The notes beneath the pieces were generated by a model, which was not told where the DNA came from, ran no database searches, and was given only the letters and a program-made list of their open reading frames with translations. Of a DNA stretch of 12,249 nucleotides, positions 7,611 to 12,249 are shown piece after piece. The position numbers and the translations under genes are program-made. Origin of the DNA: Clostridia bacterium (GTDB lineage: Bacteria; Bacillota; Dehalobacteriia; UBA4068); NCBI GenBank assembly GCA_012515255.1, contig JAAYYR010000055.1, positions 1 to 12,249 of the forward strand, written 5' to 3'. Positions within the stretch are counted from its first letter, which is position 1, and each line of letters starts with the position of its first letter.

Positions 7611-8804
7611 ATGAATATCTTGGTTTTAAACAGCGGCTCTTCTTCCTTGAAGTATCAGCTTTTTGATATGCAAGGCGAAACCGTCATGGCAAAGGGCCTG
7701 GTGGAGAAAATCGGCCTTGAAGGCTCCGAGCTGACCCATAGCCCGGCGGGTAAAGATAAAGTCAATATCGTGACCGATATTCCTAACCATAGCGTAGCGA
7801 TTGAGCTGGTTATCAGCGAGTTGCTTGACCCTGTACACGGCGTGATTCGCGACATGAAAGAGATCAATGCCGTCGGCCATCGCGTTGTGCATGGCGGACA
7901 GACTTTCTGCAAGTCCTGCCTCATCGATACGAATGTGCTGGCTGAGATCGAGCGCTTGGTGGAGTTGGCGCCGCTGCATAATCCGCCCACTATTCTGGCG
8001 ATTCGCGCCTGCGAGGAGAAAATGCACGGCGTGCCGATGGTCGCTGTCTTTGATACGGCTTTCCATCAGACCATGCCCGCCTATACCTATTTATATGGTC
8101 TGCCTTATCATTATTATGAAAAATATCAGGTGCGCCGCTATGGTTTCCACGGCACTTCTCACCGTTTTGTGTCCGCCCGCTGCAGCGAGCTGCTAGGCAA
8201 AAAAGACGCCAAGATTATTACCTGCCATTTGGGCAACGGCTCCTCAATCGCCGCCATTAATAATGGTAAGGTGCTTGACACCTCGATGTGCTTTACGCCT
8301 TTGCAGGGTATTTTGATGGGCACCCGCTGCGGCGATATCGACCCGGCCATCGTCACTTTCCTCATGGCCAAGGAAGGTCTTGATCCGAAAGCCATGGATG
8401 ATGTGATGAATAAAGAATCCGGCTTGCTCGGTATCTCCGGCGTTTCCCCGGATATGCGTTATATTGAAGAGGCCGCGGCCAAGGGCAATGAACGGGCCGC
8501 CGTGGCGCTGAAAGTTTTCGAGAAAACAGTCGTCCATTATATCGGCGCTTATGCGGCCGAGCTGAACGGCGTGGACGCTATCGTCTTTACGGCCGGCATC
8601 GGCGAGAACGCGATCAATGCCCGGGCCAATATCTGTGCCAATCTTGACTATCTGGGCGTTGATTTTGACGCGGAAGCCAATAATTGCCGCGGCCAGGAAG
8701 TCGAGATTACGCGCCCCGGTTCCAAGACGCGTATTTTTGCCATTCCCACTAATGAGGAATTGATGATCGCCCGTGACGCCCAGGCTTTGGTACAGGGGAA
8801 ATAA
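7611..8804 (+). CDS. ackA: Acetate kinase
   Basis: A 397-residue protein of standard length for the family. It has the N-terminal signature MNILVLNSGSSSLKY, GHRVVHGG with the substrate-binding arginine R91, PLHNP with H123, the catalytic aspartate D148 in AVFDTAFH, GFHGTSH with H180, the phosphate-binding HLGNGSS, GTRCGDIDP with R239, and FTAGIGENA near the C-terminus. It converts acetyl phosphate and ADP to acetate and ATP, the last step of acetate fermentation. No pta gene is adjacent, so phosphotransacetylase must be encoded elsewhere. It appears monocistronic or only partly linked to yceD, which has its own strong promoter just downstream. No clear intrinsic terminator follows. Confidence 0.98.
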   Translation: MNILVLNSGSSSLKYQLFDMQGETVMAKGLVEKIGLEGSELTHSPAGKDKVNIVTDIPNHSVAIELVISELLDPVHGVIRDMKEINAVGHRVVHGGQTFCKSCLIDTNVLAEIERLVELAPLHNPPTILAIRACEEKMHGVPMVAVFDTAFHQTMPAYTYLYGLPYHYYEKYQVRRYGFHGTSHRFVSARCSELLGKKDAKIITCHLGNGSSIAAINNGKVLDTSMCFTPLQGILMGTRCGDIDPAIVTFLMAKEGLDPKAMDDVMNKESGLLGISGVSPDMRYIEEAAAKGNERAAVALKVFEKTVVHYIGAYAAELNGVDAIVFTAGIGENAINARANICANLDYLGVDFDAEANNCRGQEVEITRPGSKTRIFAIPTNEELMIARDAQALVQGK

Positions 8805-8844
8805 GCAAGACCAATGCGAACTCCGACCTTTTTTATAGCGAATT

Positions 8845-8866
8845 CCGTCTGTTGACAAGAAGACGG
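8845..8866 (+). promoter_or_regulatory. Inverted repeat around the -35 box of the yceD promoter (possible operator)
   Basis: CCGTCT (8845-8850) and AGACGG (8861-8866) form a perfect 6+6 dyad with a 10-base centre that holds the whole TTGACA. The position is right for a repressor operator. It does not resemble the FapR site (TTAGTACC-type) known from Firmicutes lipid operons. Without a T-run it is not a terminator. A six-base dyad can arise by chance. Confidence 0.3.
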
Positions 8867-8880
8867 CTTATCGGTATAAT
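8852..8880 (+). promoter_or_regulatory. Consensus sigma-A promoter of the yceD-rpmF operon
   Basis: TTGACA at 8852-8857, exactly 17 bases, TATAAT at 8875-8880: a perfect match to the housekeeping consensus. The transcript should start near 8887, about 16 bases before ATG 8903. It drives yceD and rpmF strongly, and probably plsX-acpP-rnc by readthrough. Confidence 0.88.
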
Positions 8881-8902
8881 GTTGCGAGACGGGGTGTCGA
8901 GC

Positions 8903-9421
8903 ATGATTTTATCACTCGCCAAAATCAAACATCATCCCCATATGGTGCAGGAATATCGGGTTACCGCAGATTTACCTGATCCCGCCGCAGCCGGATTCTT
9001 GGATTTCGCCCTCGCCGGCCCGGCTCTGTTTTGCGGCGCTGTCACCAATCGCGGCGGCGGACTCTTCCTCGTGGAGGGGAAGTATACGGCGCAGGTCAAA
9101 TTAGCATGCAGCCGCTGTCTTGCCGCTTTCACTTTGCCGGTTAGCGGCGAGATCAAGGCTGTATACGGGCCCTCGGCCGCTGATGATGCCGAAGGCGAGC
9201 TGGACTATCGCGAATTAAGCGGCGATGAGATTGCTTTGGGCGGGATGATTTTAGATGAAATATCTTTTTCTCTGCCGATGCAGCCTCTATGTAATGAGGA
9301 ATGCCGGGGTTTATGCCCGTTTTGCGGTATTGACCTCAATAGCGGGAACTGCGATTGCGCCGGCGAACAAATTGATCCCCGTTGGGAAAAGCTGACTGAA
9401 TTCCGGCCGGCAGGTAAATAA
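8903..9421 (+). CDS. yceD: YceD/DUF177 family protein, four-cysteine metal-binding type
   Basis: 172 residues from ATG 8903. The frame continues upstream through the promoter itself, so those starts are ruled out; a GGGGTG (8891-8896) precedes the chosen ATG. The sequence has the DUF177 pattern: an N-terminal beta-rich part, CSRC in the middle (CSRCLAAF), an acidic stretch (AEGELDYRELSGDEIALG), and a C-terminal cluster CNEECRGLCPFCGIDLNSGNCDC that looks able to bind zinc. Family members sit directly before rpmF in most bacteria and are linked to 23S rRNA accumulation; the plant homologue is needed for plastid 23S processing. The biochemical activity is not settled. Confidence 0.9.
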   Translation: MILSLAKIKHHPHMVQEYRVTADLPDPAAAGFLDFALAGPALFCGAVTNRGGGLFLVEGKYTAQVKLACSRCLAAFTLPVSGEIKAVYGPSAADDAEGELDYRELSGDEIALGGMILDEISFSLPMQPLCNEECRGLCPFCGIDLNSGNCDCAGEQIDPRWEKLTEFRPAGK

Positions 9422-9432
9422 GAACCAGTATT

Positions 9433-9500
9433 CAACCATCAGAAAACCCAAGCCAAGGCATTTTTTGGCGAAATCTTGCGCTTCGCTATTTTGATGGTTG
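9433..9500 (+). other. Inverted repeat with two inner hairpins in the yceD-rpmF gap
   Basis: CAACCATCA (9433-9441) and TGATGGTTG (9492-9500) are a perfect nine-base inverted repeat 50 bases apart, extendable inward by one G-U and two A-T pairs. Between the arms are GCCAA/TTGGC (9452-9456 with 9465-9469) and GCGAA/TTCGC (9468-9472 with 9482-9486), which overlap by two bases. Folded as RNA this gives a closing stem with two branches. It ends 16 bases before the rpmF Shine-Dalgarno. It may be an RNA leader element or a small mobile palindrome; I cannot tell which from one copy. Confidence 0.55.
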
Positions 9501-9531
9501 CATACCGCTTCACAGAAAGGAGTATTGAAAA

Positions 9532-9723
9532 ATGGGCGTACCCAAGGGTAAAACCTCCAAGGCCAATAAAAGAATGAACAGGGCTGCCAGATACACTCTA
9601 GGCGCACCGGCATTTTCTGAATGCCCGCAATGCCATGAGCTGAAACAACCGCATCATGCTTGCCCGAAATGCGGATATTATAATGGTCAGCCAATAGTCT
9701 TAAAAAAAGAAAAGGCCGAATAA
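9532..9723 (+). CDS. rpmF: 50S ribosomal protein L32
   Basis: A 63-residue basic protein. It begins MGVPKGKTSKANKRMNRA, the standard L32 N-terminus, and carries a zinc ribbon of two CxxC knuckles (CPQC and CPKC) ending in GYYNGQ. This is the cysteine-containing, zinc-bound form of L32; some bacteria encode cysteine-free versions for zinc limitation. AAAGGAG at 9516-9522 is the ribosome-binding site. It lies after yceD as in most bacteria and is followed within 12 bases by an intrinsic terminator. The upstream gap contains a folded inverted repeat that could affect its expression. Confidence 0.98.
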   Translation: MGVPKGKTSKANKRMNRAARYTLGAPAFSECPQCHELKQPHHACPKCGYYNGQPIVLKKEKAE

Positions 9724-9735
9724 ATAGTTTAAGTG

Positions 9736-9776
9736 AAAGAGGCTCAGGCTTGCCCGGGCCTCTTTTTATTTTTTTT
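9736..9776 (+). terminator. Intrinsic terminator after rpmF
   Basis: AAAGAGGC (9736-9743) pairs with GCCTCTTT (9758-9765), with further pairs inside the loop, followed by a long T-rich tract to 9776. It ends the yceD-rpmF message at least partly. No clear promoter separates it from plsX, so plsX-acpP-rnc probably depend on readthrough or a promoter I cannot recognise. Confidence 0.85.
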
Positions 9777-9813
9777 GCCACAGCCATTAATGACGAAGAA
9801 AAGGAAGAATTTG

Positions 9814-10800
9814 ATGAGAATAGCAATCGATTTAATGGGCGGGGACTATGCCCCGCAAGCGATTATCGAGGGGGCTTTGCTTCTGGCGCGAGCCTATCCT
9901 GAGGATCGGCTGCTACTGGTGGGTCTGCCGCAGGTAAAAACGGCTTTCCCCGACCTGCCCGACAATTGTCTCTACCTGGACTGTGGCTCGGTGATGGCCA
10001 TGGACGAGGATGTGCGCGGCCTGATGCGGAAAAAGGACAGCTCGATTTGGATGGCCACGGAGCTGGTCAAAACCGGTGAGGCCGACGCCGTCATTTCCGC
10101 CGGCAGCACCGGCGCGCAAATGGCAGCCGCTACCTTGCTGCTGGGCAGAATACCCGGTTGCGAGCGCCCGGCCATCGCCACGGTGGTACCGACCGCCGCT
10201 GGGGCGAAATTACTGCTCGACGTGGGCGCCAATGCCGACTGCAGCCCAGAGCTGTTATTGACTTTTGCCCGCATGGGCGCGGTGTATGCCGAGCAGTTGC
10301 TCAATTATGATAATCCACGGGTGGCTCTGCTGGCCAATGGCACCGAGGAGCATAAAGGTAACAAATTGGTACGGGAAGCATATGCTCTTATCAAAGGCAG
10401 CGATTTGCACTTTATCGGCAATCTTGAAGGCCGCGATATTCTTACCGGCAATTATGAGGTAATCGTTTGCGACGGCATGAGCGGCAATATCGCCATCAAA
10501 AGCATGGAAGGAGCTGTAGCGATGATTATGCAGCTCTTAAAGCAGGAGCTGACTAGCTCCCTCAAAGCCAAGGCCGCGGCGGCGATGCTAAAGAATAATT
10601 TTCGTAATGTGCGAAAAGCTTTGGATCAGGAAGAATATGGCGGCGCGCCGTTATTGGGATTGAGTGGCATCAGCATTGTCTGCCATGGCGGCTCCAGCGC
10701 AAAATCTATTTTTAGCGCCGGTAAATTGGCGCGTAAATGCCATACCAATGATTTCGTTAATAAATTAACAGCCGCTTTTATGGCGGAACCGATACAGTAG
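9814..10800 (+). CDS. plsX: Phosphate acyltransferase PlsX
   Basis: 328 residues from ATG 9814, the usual PlsX length. Longer versions of the frame run through the terminator and are rejected; AAGGA (9801-9805) is placed correctly for 9814. The N-terminus MRIAIDLMGGDYAP matches the family start (xAxDxMGGDxAP). Other conserved parts are DAVISAGSTGAQMA, LLDVGANADC, ANGTEEHKGN, VICDGMSGN-like VIVCDGMSGNIAIK, and GGAPLLGLSGISIVCHGGSS. PlsX makes acyl phosphate from acyl-ACP and phosphate, the first step toward phosphatidic acid in most Gram-positives, acting peripherally at the membrane with PlsY. The fab genes often found next are absent, and acpP follows after 50 bases. No fapR precedes it. Confidence 0.96.
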   Translation: MRIAIDLMGGDYAPQAIIEGALLLARAYPEDRLLLVGLPQVKTAFPDLPDNCLYLDCGSVMAMDEDVRGLMRKKDSSIWMATELVKTGEADAVISAGSTGAQMAAATLLLGRIPGCERPAIATVVPTAAGAKLLLDVGANADCSPELLLTFARMGAVYAEQLLNYDNPRVALLANGTEEHKGNKLVREAYALIKGSDLHFIGNLEGRDILTGNYEVIVCDGMSGNIAIKSMEGAVAMIMQLLKQELTSSLKAKAAAAMLKNNFRNVRKALDQEEYGGAPLLGLSGISIVCHGGSSAKSIFSAGKLARKCHTNDFVNKLTAAFMAEPIQ

Positions 10801-10850
10801 CAGTATCCGCTCACCCGGAAAGAATATTGATTGAAGCAGGAGTGAAACCA

Positions 10851-11084
10851 ATGCCCGAGGAAGACAGGATAAAGGAAATATTCATGGACCAGCTAAAGCT
10901 GGACGAAAGCATAGTCAGCCGCGAGCTGACCTTTGATTCGCTGGCCATCGATTCGCTGGAACTACTGGAACTGGTCGTAGCGATAGAGGAGGAATTCGAT
11001 ATTACCCTTGACGACCAGTTATTAAGCCGCATGGAGACTTTGGGCGAGATGTCCGATTTTATCATGGAGAAAATCAAAGGATGA
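10851..11084 (+). CDS. acpP: Acyl carrier protein
   Basis: 77 residues from ATG 10851, placed by AGGAG (10838-10842); a longer in-frame TTG start at 10827 lacks such support. The small acidic protein has the phosphopantetheine attachment motif DSLE with Ser35 (AIDSLELLELV), followed by the acidic helix VAIEEEFDITLDD, as in fatty-acid ACPs. It carries growing acyl chains in the cytoplasm and feeds PlsX. The residue before the DSL is isoleucine-aspartate rather than the commoner G-A-D, a mild departure that leaves open a specialised ACP, but the position between plsX and rnc argues for the housekeeping AcpP. Its TGA overlaps the rnc ATG by four bases (ATGA). Confidence 0.93.
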   Translation: MPEEDRIKEIFMDQLKLDESIVSRELTFDSLAIDSLELLELVVAIEEEFDITLDDQLLSRMETLGEMSDFIMEKIKG

Positions 11085-11824
11085 GCAAAGGACGTAAACC
11101 AGGCTGCGCGGAGCAACAGCGGCGGCTGGAAGAATTAGCTGCGAGACTCGGCATTGCCGCGGGAAAAAGCAGCCTCCTAACCGCGGCGCTGACCCATTCC
11201 ACTTTTTTTGAGGGCAAGCGCAAGGGTGAGGATGGCGAGGATAATCAGCGTCTGGAATTTTTAGGCGACGCTGTGCTGGACTTGGTCGTAGGCGAGCATC
11301 TGTATCTTAATTATCCTCAGGCCCGCGAGGGTGAACTGTCCAAAATGCGCGCTTACCTGGTATGCGAGGCCTCGCTCGCGAGCCTGGCGGAGGCGATTGG
11401 ATTGCCGCAGGCTTTGCGTATGGGCAAAGGCGCCGAGGCGGGCGGCGACCGCAACCGGCCTTCGGTGCAGGCCGATGCTTACGAGGCTTTAATCGGCGCT
11501 ATTTTTCTTGCCCGCGGATACGCTAAAACTCGCGAATTTATTTTGAGCCAGTTCGGCCCGCGGGTCAATAGTCTATGCGCCGAAGATTATGAGGATAAAA
11601 AAAGCCTGCTGCAGGAGCTGGTGCAGGCGCAGGCGCCTTATGGCGTGATCTACCGCGTGTTGGCGCAAAGCGGGCCGGATCATCAACCCAGCTTTGAATC
11701 CGGCGTGTATTGCGGCAAGCTGCTCCTGGGGAAGGGCAAGGGCGGCAGCAAAAAAGAAAGCGAAGCCGCCGCGGCGGCGGATGCTTTGAGCCGTCGGCAG
11801 TTGTGGCTGGATCAAATTGGCTGA
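11081..11824 (+). CDS. rnc: Ribonuclease III
   Basis: 247 residues, close to the usual 225-250. The RNase III signature NQRLEFLGDAVLDL (residues 55-68) supplies metal ligands E59 and D63, and DAYEALIGA (132-140) supplies D132 and E135, so the catalytic site is complete. A double-stranded-RNA-binding domain follows from about residue 172 (DKKSLLQELVQ to SKKESEAAAAADAL). The enzyme cuts double-stranded RNA, including the 30S pre-rRNA stems. The ATG overlaps the acpP stop (ATGA) with AAAGG just upstream, so translation is coupled. Residues 47-54 form a short acidic/charged loop before the signature. The usual downstream smc is not present within the window. Confidence 0.97.
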   Translation: MSKGRKPGCAEQQRRLEELAARLGIAAGKSSLLTAALTHSTFFEGKRKGEDGEDNQRLEFLGDAVLDLVVGEHLYLNYPQAREGELSKMRAYLVCEASLASLAEAIGLPQALRMGKGAEAGGDRNRPSVQADAYEALIGAIFLARGYAKTREFILSQFGPRVNSLCAEDYEDKKSLLQELVQAQAPYGVIYRVLAQSGPDHQPSFESGVYCGKLLLGKGKGGSKKESEAAAAADALSRRQLWLDQIG

Positions 11825-11922
11825 GCGATCCGGGCAATGATTTGCTCAGGAGCGCATAGCCTATAGCAGGCAGGCCGTCTGCCGGTTGCAAGTCGGCTCG
11901 CGGCTCTGATTAAGAATAAATC
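11825..11922. other. Gap between rnc and the T-box promoter
   Basis: No gene recognised. It holds two weak dyads: CTGAGC/GCTCAG (11821-11826 with 11844-11849), which includes the rnc stop, and GGCAG/CTGCC (11869-11873 with 11879-11883). Neither is followed by a T-run, so no convincing rnc terminator is visible. Confidence 0.5.
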
Positions 11923-11951
11923 TTGACAAGCGCCGCGCCTGATGTTATCAT
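11923..11951 (+). promoter_or_regulatory. Sigma-A promoter of the T-box transcript
   Basis: TTGACA (11923-11928), a 17-base spacer, and TATCAT (11946-11951), one mismatch from consensus. The transcript would begin near 11958, just ahead of the first T-box stem, so promoter and riboswitch agree. Confidence 0.85.
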
Positions 11952-11957
11952 CATAGC

Positions 11958-12188
11958 AATTGTAAAACCAAAACGTTGAACCGGACATGAGTATGGCAGA
12001 CGGTTCCCAAGAGAGTCCCGGTAGGTGCGAGCGGGGCGAATACGTGCCACAACTTACCGCCGGTGAGTGCGGGGGCGAACCTCCGCCGTGAAGCTGCGTT
12101 AAAGCAAAGAGTGATACTGCGTAGCGGTATAATTCGGGTGGAACCGTGGAGCAAATGCTTCATCCCGTAGTGGATGGGGCGTTTTTTT
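11958..12188 (+). promoter_or_regulatory. T-box riboswitch leader (tRNA-sensing)
   Basis: The T-box core GGGTGGAACCGTGG is at 12136-12149. Stem I: base pairs GTTG/CAAC (11975-11978 with 12050-12053) and GGaCATG/CGTGCC (11983-11989 with 12043-12048); specifier loop with AGTA (11990-11993) opposite GAA (12038-12040), then TAC (12041-12043); distal AGAGAG (12010-12015) and GGTGCGA (12024-12030) T-loop motifs over a CCCG/CGGG stem. Further hairpins lie at 12052-12068, 12069-12086 and 12114-12130 (stem III). The antiterminator pairs 12135-12138 with 12164-12167 and 12146-12152 with 12157-12163, leaving the seven-base bulge TGGAACC (12139-12145). Uncharged tRNA binding would favour it over the terminator. 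The middle of stem I is only partly resolved, and the cognate amino acid is uncertain. Confidence 0.93.
12156..12188 (+). terminator. T-box terminator hairpin
   Basis: TGCTTCATCC (12156-12165) pairs with GGATGGGGCG (12172-12181) over a six-base loop, ten pairs including three G-U, followed by seven T (12182-12188). Its 5' arm shares bases 12157-12165 with the antiterminator, so the two folds exclude each other, as required for T-box attenuation. Confidence 0.9.
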
Positions 12189-12207
12189 ATTGAAGGAGGA
12201 ACCAGCC

Positions 12208-12249
12208 ATGCAAATCAGCATAGAGAATTACGGATTACAGGAAGTGGCG
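12208..12249 (+). CDS. Start of an unidentified gene controlled by the T-box
   Basis: Only 14 codons are in the window, from ATG 12208 (protein start MQISIENYGLQEVA) to the right edge. AAGGAGGA (12193-12200) is an excellent ribosome-binding site directly after the T-box terminator, so the start is secure. T-box leaders control aminoacyl-tRNA synthetases, amino-acid biosynthesis enzymes or amino-acid transporters; I do not recognise which one from so few residues. Confidence 0.8.
   Translation, partial: MQISIENYGLQEVA

Noticed and set aside
8244..8858. 204-codon minus-strand frame opposite ackA
   Set aside because: It lies mainly within the unmistakable ackA gene, shows no family features, and has the look of a shadow frame in GC-rich coding DNA.
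8852..8902. Longer yceD start within the TTGACA box or at ATG 8879
   Set aside because: These codons overlap the promoter and lie before the predicted transcript start; ATG 8903 matches the family N-terminus.
9733..9813. Longer plsX start at GTG 9733 or ATG 9790
   Set aside because: The first lies in the terminator hairpin, and neither has a ribosome-binding site; ATG 9814 gives the family N-terminus and has AAGGA.
9311..9826. 171-codon minus-strand frame covering the end of yceD, the gap, rpmF and the terminator
   Set aside because: It crosses three well-supported elements on the other strand and its protein has no recognisable domain.
11821..11849. CTGAGC/GCTCAG dyad as an rnc terminator
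   Set aside because: The stem is six pairs with a 17-base loop, is not followed by a T-run, and includes the rnc stop codon.

Overview
The window reads as a chromosomal housekeeping and sporulation segment from an endospore-forming member of the Firmicutes. Three things point there: the germination protease gene gpr, the sporulation membrane-protein gene ylbJ, and a tRNA-sensing T-box leader. The order rsmD / coiled-coil gene / ylbJ / ackA / yceD / rpmF / plsX / acpP / rnc is typical of clostridia and Negativicutes. Base composition looks somewhat above half GC (by eye, not counted), which would suit a Negativicutes or Peptococcaceae-like organism better than a low-GC Clostridium; this placement is inference. 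I see no insertion sequence, prophage, CRISPR array or rRNA/tRNA gene.

Layout. 1-4025 (+): a tight cluster of comEC (cut at the left edge), holA and hemW, with gaps of 1 and 4 bases, so probably one transcript. 4044-5036 (-): gpr, convergent with hemW. 5140-6422 (+): a 54-55 residue zinc-ribbon gene, rsmD with no gap after it, then a coiled-coil gene of unknown function. 6379-7509 (-): ylbJ, whose 3' end overlaps the coiled-coil gene by 44 bases. 7611-8804 (+): ackA, divergent from ylbJ, behind an extended -10 promoter. 8903-11824 (+): yceD, rpmF, plsX, acpP and rnc, beginning at a perfect-consensus sigma-A promoter (TTGACA-17-TATAAT). A terminator between rpmF and plsX probably splits output between ribosomal protein and lipid-synthesis genes. 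11825-12249 (+): another sigma-A promoter, a complete T-box leader and the first 14 codons of an unidentified gene.

How the genes fit together. The yceD-rnc block joins ribosome/RNA functions (L32, RNase III, the YceD protein) to phospholipid and fatty-acid initiation (PlsX, acyl carrier protein), as in many bacteria. Here, however, the fab genes that often lie between plsX and acpP are absent, as are coaD after rsmD and fapR before plsX. gpr and ylbJ act during sporulation and germination and lie on the opposite strand to the housekeeping genes, so they can be switched on separately.

No novel large system is evident. The items most worth checking are a three-way-junction-like inverted repeat in the rpmF leader; a T-box whose apparent specifier (UAC, Tyr) disagrees with the discriminator base implied by its antiterminator bulge (UGGA); a gpr start that appears leaderless behind a forespore-type promoter; and the convergent coding overlap of ylbJ with the coiled-coil gene. 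Several start codons were moved from the longest possible reading frame to the start best supported by ribosome-binding sites or promoters: hemW, gpr, yceD, plsX and acpP.
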